Shown: positions 27,014 through 37,593, counted from the first letter of the stretch. The stretch: 64,000 nt of DNA from Undibacterium sp. KW1 (GCF_009937955.1 NZ_AP018439.1:3410001-3474000); one strand, 5' to 3'. The notes: a model not told the origin generated them from the sequence alone. Translations and numbers: made by a program.

Positions 27014-30007
27014 TTAATGCAGCGCCTCATAGAATTCTGCCTCAATAATCGACAGCGCTCCTTTGGCGACAACTTTGGCACCGGTATCCGTATTCTTTTG
27101 ATTGGCGACCTCTTGCATGGCAAATGCCTTGTCGCTGTCACTTGCAATACCGGTCAATTCGACTTTGACGACACTGCCCTGTACCGCTTTCAAAGGCAGG
27201 CTGACATAGCCCAGGCTCTTGGGTGTCAAACCCTCGTAGACCAGCTTGCCATCAACGCTGATGCGTATGGGGTAGCTGCGCTCACGCCAGCCAGTGAATT
27301 TGAAAACGGCTTCGGTCAGTGTGGCAGGGCGAACCAGCTCATAGGCTATCCATGCTTCACCAGGCACACTGCTGCTATGCCAGGCGGTGGTTTCATCGTC
27401 ATCAAAGGACCTGGTGGTAGTGTCGGCATTGCTACCCGCTGTGACCTTGGCAATATCCATCGCCAGGCGCGATGCCTTGAATGAAGGAGTAAGCGGTGTC
27501 GGGCCACGTCCCAGGTAGGAAGGCAATTGCGCGCTGGCCAGTTGTGTACCCAGACCGGCATCCACTCTGACCGGTTTTGTAGTCATTTCCAGACTAGCTG
27601 ATCGCAAGCCTGCGGTGGTGGCGGTCAGACGTATTTTCCCTGCTTTGGTAGTACTGCGTAACAGCACGCGATTGACACCACCCTCGACCGGTAAACTGGA
27701 AGACAAGATGAAATTATTTTCACCTTGCGCAATACCGCCGCGCCATTCTGCCGGGCCATCCAGTTTGAAATCAACCAGATTCAATGCCACAGGATTGCGC
27801 TGGCCGTTTGCGTCTATGACTTCCACCTCAACCAACGCCAGGTCCGCGCCATCGGCACGCCAGCCAGTTGGCGCAGCTTTGACACTCAGGCGCAAAGCCA
27901 CCGGTTCACCCGCTGTTTTCAATACGGTTTCACAAAGCTTGTTGCCATCTGCAGCATAGCCAACGGCGCGCAACTCACCGACCTGCCAGCTTACGTCCTT
28001 GAAGCTGAACAGGAAGCGTGAACTCTGCTCACCTCTGCCCAGGGATTTACCATTCAGGAACAGTTCCACTGCATCTGCACTGGACACCACTGTTATCGCC
28101 TTGGTGGTCGCTGGCGTGTAATTCCAGTGGCCTATGATATGTATGCGTGGCTGTTCTACATCCACCCAGCCATCCCAGATAACCTGATGCGCATAAAAGC
28201 CGTCTTTGGGGATGCGCATGGCATCAACTTCGCCACTACGTCGATAATTTTCAGCACCGCGATGATGGGTATTGGTGTCAGAGAAAACAATATTGACACC
28301 GCCGCTGCTGACACGCCTGCCGGTGCCCGGTCGTTCGCGCCAATAGTCATGCCAGCGCTGTACATTTTCTATGGCGTGTGAGTCCTGATTGCGGTTGTAG
28401 ATGCTTGCATCCTGCCCTTTGTGCAGAGGACCATCACCATCCTTGTGATACGGTGCAGTATAGTTATCCCAGTATTTTCGCAAGCCTTCATCACGCGAAT
28501 ATTCCATGGCCCAGAATGGCAGTCTGGCGCTCTTGTTGATGTAGAGCATTTCACCACCATATTCTGCCACCTGGCTGTTCAGCATTTCCCGGCTGCCAGC
28601 GGCACGACCGCCATACGGATCATACTGGTCACGTATGGCCTTCATCTCGCGCATATGAGTTTCGCTGATGCCCTTGTTACCGGATTCATAGAACAGGATG
28701 CTGGGATTATTGCGGTTATAAATGACGGCATCCCGCATCAAAGCCACTCTCTGTTCCCAGCGGCGACCATCGACATCGGCTTCAGAGTCACCAGCCGGCA
28801 TGGCTTGTATCAGCCCTACCCTGTCGGCAGATTCCACATCCTGCTTCCATGGTGTCACGTGCATCCAGCGCACCAGGTTGCCATTGCTTGCTACCATCAA
28901 TTGATTGCTATAGTCGCTTAACCAGGGTGGCACCGACATGCCAACTGCTGGCCACTCATTCGAAGTACGTTGTGCATAGCCGTGCATTTGCAGTACACGG
29001 TCATTCAGTTTGATCATGCCATTCGCGAATTCAGTTTTGCGAAAACCGGTGCGGGTATGTACGGTATCCACAGCGCGGCCATTCACTTTCAGCGTTGTGC
29101 TGACATCGTAGAGATAGCCATAACCCCAGCTCCAGAAATTCAGCTTGCCTACGCGTGCTGCGGCTTTGACATTCGCAGTCTGTCCGGCGTCTATAGTTAG
29201 GGCCGGGCTGGCAAATGCAGCGACTTTTTTGCCATCCAGATCAGTGATGACAACTTCATAGACAAGCTTGCTGGCTACCCCCGTTTCATTCCTGACCTGG
29301 GACTCTGCAGTAATTGTGGCGGCCTTGCCAGCCACATCAAAATCCTGCGCATAGATGTAAGTGCCGGTAGTACCCAGATTGGAATATAAGGGCAAGGTCT
29401 GATACAGACGGCCACTCAGATGCAGGCGGATATTTTTGGGGATGCCACCGTAATTCGCATTGAAATTATTGTTCGACCATTGGTAGCGCTGGTTAGTCGC
29501 TTTTTCACGGTAATCCCAGGCATTGTCGGTGCGCACTGTAATGGTGTTTTCACCCGTAGTCACAGCCTCACTGATATCGACGCCAAAAGCCATGACGCCG
29601 TTTTCATGCAAGGCGACGGATTTGCCATTCACAAACACCTCTGCCGCCTGCCGCACGCCTTCAAACTCCAGGAAAACCTTGCCAGCAACAGCCCCCGCAG
29701 GCAAACGGAAACGCTTGCGATACCAGGCAATGCCAGTCGAAAGATCGGCGATGTCCTTTTTAAATGCTTCATCTTCGTTCCATGCATGTGGCAAAGTAAT
29801 GGACTTCCAACTGGCATCATCGTATGCGGGGCTGATTGCGCCCGGTGCATCGCCGACAAATAGTTTCCAGCCAGGGTTAAAGTCATAGACGCTGCGCGTC
29901 GGCATAGCTGGACTAGTCTGTGCTGCTTGCAGCGCATGCGCAGACAAACTCATAAACAGGAAGAGGAAGCCATTCAGAACTGGCATGAATAATCGAGATG
30001 TTCGCAT
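27014..30007 (-). CDS. Secreted glycoside hydrolase family 2 protein with C-terminal beta domains
   Basis: 997 residues, signal peptide about 1-28. Order: sugar-binding jelly-roll domain (FNPGWKLFVGD... about 43-200), Ig-like domain, TIM-barrel (about 320-600), DUF4982-like beta domain, further Ig-like domains, and a discoidin-like C-terminal domain (TAWHSSSVPGEAWIAYELV, about 890-910). The usual acid/base motif GNE appears as YESGNK (about 439-445), so the acid/base Glu may be the E of YES or the enzyme may differ; the nucleophile candidate is E in WAMEYS (about 498-503). Lies 69 bases after gudD on the same strand, so likely one operon. A beta-galactosidase or beta-glucuronidase activity is possible; substrate unproven. 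Confidence 0.85.
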   Translation of the reverse strand: MRTSRLFMPVLNGFLFLFMSLSAHALQAAQTSPAMPTRSVYDFNPGWKLFVGDAPGAISPAYDDASWKSITLPHAWNEDEAFKKDIADLSTGIAWYRKRFRLPAGAVAGKVFLEFEGVRQAAEVFVNGKSVALHENGVMAFGVDISEAVTTGENTITVRTDNAWDYREKATNQRYQWSNNNFNANYGGIPKNIRLHLSGRLYQTLPLYSNLGTTGTYIYAQDFDVAGKAATITAESQVRNETGVASKLVYEVVITDLDGKKVAAFASPALTIDAGQTANVKAAARVGKLNFWSWGYGYLYDVSTTLKVNGRAVDTVHTRTGFRKTEFANGMIKLNDRVLQMHGYAQRTSNEWPAVGMSVPPWLSDYSNQLMVASNGNLVRWMHVTPWKQDVESADRVGLIQAMPAGDSEADVDGRRWEQRVALMRDAVIYNRNNPSILFYESGNKGISETHMREMKAIRDQYDPYGGRAAGSREMLNSQVAEYGGEMLYINKSARLPFWAMEYSRDEGLRKYWDNYTAPYHKDGDGPLHKGQDASIYNRNQDSHAIENVQRWHDYWRERPGTGRRVSSGGVNIVFSDTNTHHRGAENYRRSGEVDAMRIPKDGFYAHQVIWDGWVDVEQPRIHIIGHWNYTPATTKAITVVSSADAVELFLNGKSLGRGEQSSRFLFSFKDVSWQVGELRAVGYAADGNKLCETVLKTAGEPVALRLSVKAAPTGWRADGADLALVEVEVIDANGQRNPVALNLVDFKLDGPAEWRGGIAQGENNFILSSSLPVEGGVNRVLLRSTTKAGKIRLTATTAGLRSASLEMTTKPVRVDAGLGTQLASAQLPSYLGRGPTPLTPSFKASRLAMDIAKVTAGSNADTTTRSFDDDETTAWHSSSVPGEAWIAYELVRPATLTEAVFKFTGWRERSYPIRISVDGKLVYEGLTPKSLGYVSLPLKAVQGSVVKVELTGIASDSDKAFAMQEVANQKNTDTGAKVVAKGALSIIEAEFYEALH

Positions 30008-30076
30008 GGATATCTACCCATCAATGGTTGAAGTCAGCACAAATTGTCGGTGCAGAATATGAAACAGCGATGCGCA

Positions 30077-31426
30077 TTAACGCAACATGCAAGGTCTTTT
30101 ACGGTCAAACTTCCAGCCGGGTATCAGGTACTGCATTGCCACTGCATCGTCACGCGCACCCAGGCCCATGCTGCGATACAGGCGATGCGCACGCTCCACT
30201 TCGGCCATGTCCAGCTCTACACCCAGGCCTGGCGTTTGCGGTACCTGCACCATGCCATCAATGATTTGCAAAGGCTGCTTGCCCAGGCGCTGGCCATCTT
30301 GCCATATCCAGTGAGTATCAATTGGCGTGATGTCACCAGGTGCTGCAGCGGCCACATGCGTAAACATCGCGAGCGAAATATCGAAATGATTATTGGAATG
30401 CGAGCCCCAGGTCAGCCCCCATTGCTGGCATAACTGAGCAACCCTGACGGCCCCGCGCATAGTCCAGAAATGTGGATCAGCCAAAGGGATATCCACTGCC
30501 TGCAAACGCACTGCATGATCAAGTTCGCGCCAGTCAGTGGCGATCATATTGGTGGCAGTTGACAAACCTGTTGCCCGCTTGAATTCAGCCATGACTTCAC
30601 GGCCAGAGAAACTGCCTTCTTCGCCACAAGGGTCTTCTGCATAAGCCAGTACATCTGCCTTGTCGCGACACAGGCGTATGGCATCTTGGAGTAACCAGCC
30701 GCCATTGGGGTCAATCGTAATGCGCGCTTGTGGAAATCGTTCGGCCAGCGCAGTAACGGCTTCCATTTCATCTTCACCACGCAAAACACCACCCTTGAGT
30801 TTGAAATCGTTAAAGCCATAACGTTTATAGGCAGCTTCGGCCAGCTTCACAATCGCTTGCGGGGTCATGGCTGCTTCATGGCGCAAGCGCAGCCAGTCAT
30901 CGTCGGCATCGCGGTTGCTGATGTAGGGAAGTTCAGTGAGTCTGCGGTCACCGACAAAAAACAGGTAGCCCAGCATTTTTACAGCACTACGCTGTTGCCC
31001 TTCGCCGAGCAGCGCAGCGACTGGTACATCCAGGAACTTGCCCAGCAAATCCAGCAAGGCAGATTCAAGTGCTGTGACAGCATGCACGGCGATGCGCAAA
31101 TCAAAAGTCTGCTTGCCGCGCCCGCCACTATCCCGGTGTGCAAAAGCATCCCGCACCCGGTTCAATATACCTTGATAATCACCGATACCTCTACCCATCA
31201 GCAAATCACGCGCATCAAGTATGGTCTGCCGTATCGCTTCGCCACCTGGCACCTCACCAACACCGGTATTACCCAGACTATCGCTGAGTATCACAATATT
31301 GCGGGTAAAAAATGGGCCGTGTGCACCACTGAGATTAAGCAACATGCTGTCATGCCCGGCAACCGGGATGACTTGTAAATTGACGAGGACAGGCGTACGT
31401 GATGGATTAGGCATGGTTCTTTTCAT
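30077..31426 (-). CDS. gudD: Glucarate dehydratase
   Basis: 449 residues, enolase superfamily, close to the 446 of E. coli GudD. Converts D-glucarate to 5-keto-4-deoxyglucarate. Diagnostic blocks: [50 protein letters not shown] (catalytic Lys), ITIDPNGGW, and [16 protein letters not shown] (catalytic His). Start ATG 31426 is preferred over TTG 31429; neither has a good ribosome site and ATG 31414 is possible. LacI-type operators lie just upstream, and a secreted GH2 enzyme follows. Confidence 0.94.
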   Translation of the reverse strand: MKRTMPNPSRTPVLVNLQVIPVAGHDSMLLNLSGAHGPFFTRNIVILSDSLGNTGVGEVPGGEAIRQTILDARDLLMGRGIGDYQGILNRVRDAFAHRDSGGRGKQTFDLRIAVHAVTALESALLDLLGKFLDVPVAALLGEGQQRSAVKMLGYLFFVGDRRLTELPYISNRDADDDWLRLRHEAAMTPQAIVKLAEAAYKRYGFNDFKLKGGVLRGEDEMEAVTALAERFPQARITIDPNGGWLLQDAIRLCRDKADVLAYAEDPCGEEGSFSGREVMAEFKRATGLSTATNMIATDWRELDHAVRLQAVDIPLADPHFWTMRGAVRVAQLCQQWGLTWGSHSNNHFDISLAMFTHVAAAAPGDITPIDTHWIWQDGQRLGKQPLQIIDGMVQVPQTPGLGVELDMAEVERAHRLYRSMGLGARDDAVAMQYLIPGWKFDRKRPCMLR

Positions 31427-31465
31427 CAAAAAAGTGACAACTTAAGCTTAGCGTATTGATGAAAA

Positions 31466-31479
31466 TGGTAGCGCTATCA
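31466..31479. promoter_or_regulatory. LacI-family operator upstream of gudD
   Basis: TGGTAGCGCTATCA, near-palindrome centred on AGCGCT, 40 bases before the gudD start. It differs by one base from the xyl-box (TGGTAGCGCTAACA) described for sugar genes in Xanthomonas. Confidence 0.6.
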
Positions 31480-31666
31480 AAACAAGAGGTCAAGACCAGA
31501 TACCATCAACAGAATGGTGTGAAAAATGGGATTCTGTACGCATTCCTCCTATGAAAATGACAGATTCAGCAATTGATTTTTACATCAATCAAGCACATGA
31601 TTATTTTTACAAGCATGGAAAAATTTTGAGAAAATTGCTTTTTCATCTGAGATTTAGACGAAAAAT

Positions 31667-31680
31667 GGTAGCGCAATAAG
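31667..31680. promoter_or_regulatory. Second, half-conserved LacI-type site
   Basis: TGGTAGCGCAATAA, preceded like the first by GAAAA. The two sites are 201 bases apart and could support a repression loop. Confidence 0.4.
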
Positions 31681-31844
31681 CACCATCATTCAGCTAAAGG
31701 GAAGCGTCAATGGAAGAGTAAATTCATGCATACTGCCAGCAAGCATGAGCAAGTCCAGGAGGATGGTAAGATGGGAAGATACAGAAGCAGGCGGAATCAT
31801 TACTCAGACCCGCCTTTGACCAGCAATGCTTGCAGAACAATAAA

Positions 31845-32576
31845 CTAAATCCCTTTGACCTGACGTGCCGCCTGCACCAACTCGTGCACATCATTCGTCA
31901 TTACCGCCAGAAAGCCCAGCAAGATCAGATAATAAGCCGCATAGGTGAAACGCACCTCACCAGACATATTGTAGTAAGCCTTGTTCTCTTCCGCCTGAGG
32001 ATCATATTTCCAGGCACGCCACAATTGTGGCCAGGCCAATAAACCAATGATGATCAGCATGGGGCTGGGGCGATAATAGAACAAAGCCAGCAAGACGGGT
32101 ACGCCGACAAACCAGATGCGCGGCGTCAGCACGGCAGTGATGCGGCCACCGTCAAAAGGCGACAGCGGTATCATATTGAACAGATTCAAAAAGAAGCCCG
32201 AATACGCTACCGCCATCAATAAGTCGCTATCGTAATTGCGGGCGAGAAAATAGCAAAGAATCGAAGCAACCGTGCCTGCCAAAGGGCCGCCCAAGCCTAT
32301 ATATGCTTCGGTCTCGGCGTCGTGAGGCTGATCCTTTATCTCAGTCCACGCTCCCAGAAAAGGGATAAAAGTAGGCAAACCCGCACGCAAGCCACGCTGA
32401 CGAGCAGCAAAAAAATGCCCCAACTCATGCACAAACATGAGCAAGACAAACCCCACCGCATACCACCAGCCAAATATCCAGGCGTAAAGGGCGACAGAAA
32501 CAATCATGGTGCCGCCAGTGGTCAGCAACTTGCCAAACTTGACGCCGGAAAACAGCAGAAACAGCAGCTTCATCAT
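31845..32576 (-). CDS. Site-2 protease-like M50 membrane metalloprotease
   Basis: 243 residues, about six membrane spans. Zinc motif HELGH (about residues 50-54) and the third-ligand motif SPFDGGRI (about 138-145, a variant of NPxDG) are present. Family role: cleavage of membrane-embedded substrates such as anti-sigma factors; the target here is unknown. Downstream of the DUF2167 gene, with a stem-loop between. Confidence 0.9.
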   Translation of the reverse strand: MMKLLFLLFSGVKFGKLLTTGGTMIVSVALYAWIFGWWYAVGFVLLMFVHELGHFFAARQRGLRAGLPTFIPFLGAWTEIKDQPHDAETEAYIGLGGPLAGTVASILCYFLARNYDSDLLMAVAYSGFFLNLFNMIPLSPFDGGRITAVLTPRIWFVGVPVLLALFYYRPSPMLIIIGLLAWPQLWRAWKYDPQAEENKAYYNMSGEVRFTYAAYYLILLGFLAVMTNDVHELVQAARQVKGI

Positions 32577-32625
32577 CTTTATTACATCCTATTTATTTTG
32601 GCCTGGACTTCTTCAAGCTCTATAA

Positions 32626-32647
32626 CTTGAAGTTTTATAACTTCAAG
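32626..32647. repeat. Stem-loop between DUF2167 and M50 genes
   Basis: CTTGAAGTT (32626-32634) pairs with AACTTCAAG (32639-32647) around TTAT. It overlaps the DUF2167 stop codon. A third copy of CTTCAAGCT occurs at 32611-32619. Weak terminator or mRNA structure. Confidence 0.5.
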
Positions 32648-33524
32648 CTTTATTGCGGCCGAACAGCTTGCCTATCAAGGCGCCCAAGCCTACCACGGCA
32701 ACCAGCGCCAGTTTGGCAAACTTGGCAAAGAAAGCAAAGATGAGGGCAAACAGGCCCAGCTTTTTGGCAGCGACACCGGCAACCAGAGCTGCCAGGCCAT
32801 ACTCAGCTACTTTGTCGGTACTGATATTGAAATCGCTGTAACGCTTGCCGTCTGTAAATTCCAGACGCCCCAATAAATCTTTGGCGATGGATTTTTGTTG
32901 TGGCAAATCGTTCAATGCCGTCACCAGGTTCAGGCTGATATAGCCTTCACGGCCCAGCGCATAGGTATTGTAGTTCACGCCCTGCCTGTCGCTGCTGCTC
33001 TGCTTATCCTTGGTGATCGCGGACCATACCAGCCTGTGGGTTGCAGCTTCATAATTCGGTTTTTCTGCCCAGCCCACCAGTTGCATTTCAGGAATACCAC
33101 GCTGTACACGTTCTTTATTTCCCTGTTCGGTACCTTCCTTTAAGCTTTTCAGCAAGTCGTCAGCATTCCAGTCTTTGGCATCATCATCCTTGATATAACC
33201 AGATTTTTGGTAGCGCGCGACAATCATCCAGTGTCCTTCTTCCGGGAAGATGGCACCAAGCAAACTGGGGTCAGATGAATTGCCCATGGCACGCATGATG
33301 CGGCCAGCCTCAGGCATGGGGATAAAAATCTGGCCGGCTGGCACTTTCAATACTGCCTGATCTATCATTTTGATTTCTGCCGGACCTGCCTGCATGACTT
33401 TTTTTGCTTCGTCGAATGCTGCTTTCACTTCTGCATCGGCAGCCGCATTTTGCGCGTAAGCAAAATGGCTAAAGACTGCAACAAATAAGGCTAATACCCA
33501 CTTTAAAAACTGCTTGGCGATCAT
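32643..33524 (-). CDS. DUF2167 exported/membrane protein
   Basis: 293 residues from the ATG at 33524, which has AGGGA six bases upstream; ATG 33530 is an alternative. Signal peptide about 1-24 (ending HFAYA). Family blocks are EEGHWMIVARYQKSGYIKDDDA (part: GHWMIVARYQKSGYI) and LRLEF-like LLGRLEFTDGKRYSDFN. A C-terminal Gly/Ala/Lys membrane span (about 245-285) anchors it. Function unknown; DUF2167 proteins occur in envelope gene neighbourhoods, here beside an M50 protease. Confidence 0.85.
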   Translation of the reverse strand: MIAKQFLKWVLALFVAVFSHFAYAQNAAADAEVKAAFDEAKKVMQAGPAEIKMIDQAVLKVPAGQIFIPMPEAGRIMRAMGNSSDPSLLGAIFPEEGHWMIVARYQKSGYIKDDDAKDWNADDLLKSLKEGTEQGNKERVQRGIPEMQLVGWAEKPNYEAATHRLVWSAITKDKQSSSDRQGVNYNTYALGREGYISLNLVTALNDLPQQKSIAKDLLGRLEFTDGKRYSDFNISTDKVAEYGLAALVAGVAAKKLGLFALIFAFFAKFAKLALVAVVGLGALIGKLFGRNKA

Positions 33525-33810
33525 GTTCATTCCCTGTGAATTTATATTTTGATGAGCAATTTGGCATCCTGGCATTTGTCATCATTTATTGAGTGCGCTG
33601 AATTAAATACTGCAGATCAAGTACTGCAGATTCATGGATATTGTGCATTTACACACACTTAGTTTCCATAAAGATAAGCATAATGCCTTGAAAACTGGAC
33701 TAAATCAAATCCAGGCCAGGCTCTTAGGAGCTAAAATAGCACCCTCAGCTAAAGCTCTCACCGTAAATAAACTGCCCGCATCTATTGATGCGGCAGGCGC
33801 AGGCAAAATC

Positions 33811-34878
33811 ATGACCACCCCCATCGTTAATCCAGCTACAAACCCAGAAAAACCTTTGGAGATACTGCCTGCGGCAACAGTCGCCATAGCGACAAAGCAT
33901 TTGCGCGACATCCTGCAACTGGCCTTTGAACATACTGATCAGCATCAGGCAGTAGTCGTATATGACCAGCGCAGCCCTCTCGCGGTGGCGCTGACCAGTG
34001 CCTACCGCGCCTGCCTGCCCAATGCACGCTTTATCAATTTCGATGCAGAGACACCAGAATTGATTTTATCGACCTTGAATGCCTTGCAGGCATCTGATCT
34101 CGCAGTGCTGGTGCAATCCACCAATTTTCGCCTGGAAGCCTACAGACTGCGGGTGGAGTTATTCAAGCGCGGCCTGAAAGTGATAGAACATCCCCATCTC
34201 GCACGCATGGAAGGTGACGAAAACCTGTATTACATAGAGTCGCTGGCCTATGATGCCAACTACTATCGCGGTACTGGCAATGCGCTCAAACAAAAAATCG
34301 ATAGCGCCAGCCGTGGTGTCGTCGATAGTGGCGGCGCTGAACTGGTCTTCAGTGGCCGCTTTGAACCGGCCAAGCTCAATGTCGGTGACTATCGCCAGAT
34401 GAATAATGTCGGCGGCCAGTTCCCTATCGGTGAAGTGTTCACCGAATCGGTGGCGCTGGAAGACGTTTATGGCAAAATTCGCATCTTTGCTTTTGGTGAC
34501 ACCAGCTTTACCGTCAATCGCCCGGCACAGCCTATTACCCTGATCGTTGAAAAAGGCCAGGTTGTTGACACCATCAATTCCACACCTGAATTTGATCAGG
34601 TGCTGGCCAACATCCGGGCAGATGACAGCATAGTCTGGGTGCGTGAACTGGGTTTTGGCATGAACAAGGCATTTTCCAAGGACAAGACCGTGCGTGACAT
34701 AGGCACTTATGAGCGCATGTGCGGCGTCCATTTATCCCTGGGTGCCAAGCATGGCAGCTATGCCAAACCGCATATCAAGCGTGGTGAAGGCCGCCATCAT
34801 GTCGATGTTTTCGCCGTTACCGAAGCGGTAAAACTGGATGATGAAGTGGTCTACAGGAATGGTGCCTGGGTAGTTTGA
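33811..34878 (+). CDS. M29 aminopeptidase-like metalloenzyme
   Basis: 355 residues from the ATG at 33811; the frame is open from 33634 but that part looks non-coding and has no ribosome site. M29-like elements: FPIGEVFTES (metal-ligand Glu, about residue 210), RELGFGMNKA (second Glu), YERMCGVHLSLGAKHGSY and RHHVDVF (His/Asp ligands) at the C-terminus. Likely a cytoplasmic Co/Zn-dependent aminopeptidase, but the family has distant members of unknown activity. Confidence 0.75.
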   Translation: MTTPIVNPATNPEKPLEILPAATVAIATKHLRDILQLAFEHTDQHQAVVVYDQRSPLAVALTSAYRACLPNARFINFDAETPELILSTLNALQASDLAVLVQSTNFRLEAYRLRVELFKRGLKVIEHPHLARMEGDENLYYIESLAYDANYYRGTGNALKQKIDSASRGVVDSGGAELVFSGRFEPAKLNVGDYRQMNNVGGQFPIGEVFTESVALEDVYGKIRIFAFGDTSFTVNRPAQPITLIVEKGQVVDTINSTPEFDQVLANIRADDSIVWVRELGFGMNKAFSKDKTVRDIGTYERMCGVHLSLGAKHGSYAKPHIKRGEGRHHVDVFAVTEAVKLDDEVVYRNGAWVV

Positions 34879-35006
34879 GCCGCATCCATTAGCAAAACAA
34901 CACAAAAACCCAATTACTATCCCTCCGGATCAGGGCATAGCGGCTGCAATATGTGCATTCGCTGTTAGAATAATGCTCTTGTCCGTTCATAAAAAGTGCA
35001 TCAACC

Positions 35007-37067
35007 ATGACCCGTAAGCTGTTTGTTACCACTGCCCTGCCGTACGCTAATGCGCCCTTCCACCTTGGTCACATCATGGAATATATCCAGGCTGACATCT
35101 GGGTAAGGCATCAGCGAATGTCTGGTCACGAGGTACATTTCGTCGGCGCGGATGATGCACACGGTGCACCCATCATGATTGCAGCTGAAAAAGCCAATAT
35201 CACTCCACAAGAATTTGTGGCGAAGATCGCTGCCGGACGCAAACAATACCTCGATGGCTTTCATATACAGTTTGACAACTGGCATTCAACTGATGGCGAA
35301 GAAAACCATCAGTTGTCGCAGGACATCTATCGCAAACTGAAATCTGCCGGTTTCATCACGAGCAAAACCATAGAACAGTTTTTTGACCCGGTCAAAAACA
35401 TGTTCCTGCCTGACCGTTACATCAAGGGCGAATGCCCTAAATGTGGCGCCAAGGATCAATATGGCGATTCCTGCGAAGTCTGCAGTGCCGTGTATGCGCC
35501 GACAGAATTGAAGAATCCTTACTCTGTCCTGACCGGTGCCACACCGATCATGAAATCGTCAGAGCATTTCTTCTTCAAACTGTCGGATGAAAAATGCGTG
35601 GAATTCTTGCGTGGCTGGGCCTTGCAAGATAACCGCCTGCAGTCTGAAGTTGCGAACAAATGCAAGGAATGGCTAGAAGGCGAAGGCGGCCTCGGTGACT
35701 GGGACATCAGCCGGGATGCGCCTTATTTTGGGATCGAGATTCCTGATCAACCGGGCAAGTATTTCTATGTCTGGCTGGATGCGCCTGTGGGTTATCTGGC
35801 TTCGCTGAAAAATTACTTCGGCAAGACAGGTCGTGATTACGATGCTTTTATGGCTGACCCGACGACTGAGCAAATCCATTTCATCGGCAAGGACATCACT
35901 TATTTCCATACCTTGTTCTGGCCAGCGATGCTGAAGTTCTCTGGTTATAAGACACCGGACAATGTGTATGCCCATGGTTTTGTGACTGTCTCTGGCGAAA
36001 AAATGTCGAAGTCACGCGGTACGGGCATTTCACCACTGCGCTATCTGGAAATCGGCATGAACCCGGAATGGCTGCGTTATTACTTCGCCGCCAAACTGAA
36101 TGCCAAGGTAGAAGACCTGGACATGAATCCGGAAGACTTCGTTGCGCGTGTCAATTCTGACCTGATCGGCAAATACATCAACATCGCCAGCCGCGCTGCC
36201 GGTTTTATCAGCAAGCGTTTTGATGGCGTAGTGGCGACTGACTGGGCGACGGCAGATGATGCCTTCCTCAATAATCTGCGCAATGTCGCGCCAGAAATCC
36301 AGGCCTTGTTTGAAGCACGTGAATACGGCAAAGCCCTACGTGCCGCGATGGAACAGGCAGATCTGGTGAATGCCTATGTCGACTCCAACAAACCGTGGGA
36401 ACTGGCGAAAAAACCAGAGAACGACGCCAAGCTGCAGGAAGTATGCAGCCGCTTGCTGGAAGCTTTCCGCATTCTGACCATCTTCCTGAAACCCGTCTTG
36501 CCACAACTGGCAGCACAGGTAGAAGCACAATTGAATATCGCCCCTTTGCAATGGGCAGATGTTGCGATACCATTGCCGCATCATCACAAGATCAATCCTT
36601 ATACGCACTTGATGCAAAGGGTGGATTTGAAGATATTTGACGACTTGTTTGATGTACCTGCACCGGCAGCTACTGTTGCTTCTGAAACGACATCAGTTGC
36701 TGCTTCAGATATCGAACCACTGGCAGAAGAAATCAAGATCGATGACTTTGCCAAAGTCGATCTGCGCATTGCCAAAATCGTCAATTGCGAACATGTAGAG
36801 GGTTCAGACAAACTCTTGCGCCTGACGCTGGATGTGGGCGAAGGACGTACCCGCAATGTATTCTCAGGCATCAAGTCTGCCTACCAGCCAGAACAGCTGA
36901 TAGGCAAATTCACTGTCATGGTGGCTAACCTGGCACCACGCAAGATGAAATTTGGCATGTCAGAAGGCATGGTATTGGCTGCATCGGCCGCAGATGAAAA
37001 AGCCAATCCAGGTTTGTACATACTGGAAGCCTGGCCTGGTGCGCAACCTGGTATGCGTGTGCGTTAA
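35007..37067 (+). CDS. metG: Methionyl-tRNA synthetase
   Basis: 686 residues, class I synthetase charging tRNA-Met. HIGH-type motif HLGH (19-22), zinc cysteines in [17 protein letters not shown] (about 143-159), KMSKS in [10 protein letters not shown] (about 331-340), and a C-terminal tRNA-binding EMAPII-like domain (about 580-686, beginning [14 protein letters not shown]). A linker rich in Ala/Thr/Ser joins the anticodon domain and the tail. Its stop codon lies in the first of three 16-bp repeats. Confidence 0.97.
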   Translation: MTRKLFVTTALPYANAPFHLGHIMEYIQADIWVRHQRMSGHEVHFVGADDAHGAPIMIAAEKANITPQEFVAKIAAGRKQYLDGFHIQFDNWHSTDGEENHQLSQDIYRKLKSAGFITSKTIEQFFDPVKNMFLPDRYIKGECPKCGAKDQYGDSCEVCSAVYAPTELKNPYSVLTGATPIMKSSEHFFFKLSDEKCVEFLRGWALQDNRLQSEVANKCKEWLEGEGGLGDWDISRDAPYFGIEIPDQPGKYFYVWLDAPVGYLASLKNYFGKTGRDYDAFMADPTTEQIHFIGKDITYFHTLFWPAMLKFSGYKTPDNVYAHGFVTVSGEKMSKSRGTGISPLRYLEIGMNPEWLRYYFAAKLNAKVEDLDMNPEDFVARVNSDLIGKYINIASRAAGFISKRFDGVVATDWATADDAFLNNLRNVAPEIQALFEAREYGKALRAAMEQADLVNAYVDSNKPWELAKKPENDAKLQEVCSRLLEAFRILTIFLKPVLPQLAAQVEAQLNIAPLQWADVAIPLPHHHKINPYTHLMQRVDLKIFDDLFDVPAPAATVASETTSVAASDIEPLAEEIKIDDFAKVDLRIAKIVNCEHVEGSDKLLRLTLDVGEGRTRNVFSGIKSAYQPEQLIGKFTVMVANLAPRKMKFGMSEGMVLAASAADEKANPGLYILEAWPGAQPGMRVR

Positions 37068-37110
37068 TACCTGTGTATGTAAATACTTGTGTTCGTTAAT
37101 ATCTTGTCAG
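37063..37110. repeat. Three degenerate 16-bp tandem repeats
   Basis: GTTAATACCTGTGTAT, GTAAATACTTGTGTTC, GTTAATATCTTGTCAG in perfect 16-bp phase. The first contains the metG stop codon, the last ends four bases before the GNAT start codon. Confidence 0.65.
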
Positions 37111-37113
37111 CGT

Positions 37114-37593
37114 ATGAATATTGTTGTCCGTGAAGCTGCCATAGAAGATGCGCAACTCATCGCGCATCTGACCCGCACATGCTGGACTGACAAGGTGGCT
37201 GCTACCTCCAGCGGCCATCATGAAAGCAGTGAGCGCGTCTGCAATGACTTGATGCAGGGTGGCGGTTTTGTATTATTGCTCGATGATGAACCGGTAGGCT
37301 CGGTGCGCTGGCTACCGCTGGATACAGAAAATAATTGCTGGGAAATGCTGCGCATGGGCATTTTGCCTGCTTTTCGGGGTGAAGCCCTGTCCCAGCATTT
37401 ACTCGAAGCCGTCATTCATGCGGCACAGACATCTGGCATAGAAGAATTACGCCTCGGTGTACGCAGTGACCAGCCCCGTTTGCTGGACTTGTATGCCGCA
37501 TTCGAGTTTGAACTCGCGCCCGAGCTTGAATATTCCCACGCCAATCCAAATGAGCCAGCTCCGCATGTCATGCGGCGATTCTTGAGAAATTAA
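37114..37593 (+). CDS. GNAT-family acetyltransferase
   Basis: 159 residues from ATG 37114; the longer open frame upstream lies inside metG in another frame and is rejected. Acetyl-CoA-binding elements: GGFVLLLDDEPVGSVRWLP, LRMGILPAFRGEALSQHLLEA (the RGxxxS variant of the P-loop) and YAAFEFEL. Substrate unknown. Follows metG by 46 bases and may be cotranscribed. Confidence 0.83.
   Translation: MNIVVREAAIEDAQLIAHLTRTCWTDKVAATSSGHHESSERVCNDLMQGGGFVLLLDDEPVGSVRWLPLDTENNCWEMLRMGILPAFRGEALSQHLLEAVIHAAQTSGIEELRLGVRSDQPRLLDLYAAFEFELAPELEYSHANPNEPAPHVMRRFLRN

Larger units (their letters stand above)
31427..31844. other. 418-base intergenic region with two operator-like sites
   Basis: Upstream region of gudD. 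Holds the two LacI-type sites listed separately. No ORF with coding character seen. Confidence 0.6.

Noticed and set aside
33634..33810. 59-residue N-terminal extension of the M29-like enzyme
   Set aside because: It has no ribosome site and no family similarity; probably promoter and leader DNA.
36952..37113. Longer start for the GNAT protein inside metG
   Set aside because: Out-of-frame overlap with a conserved gene; the GNAT fold starts at 37114.
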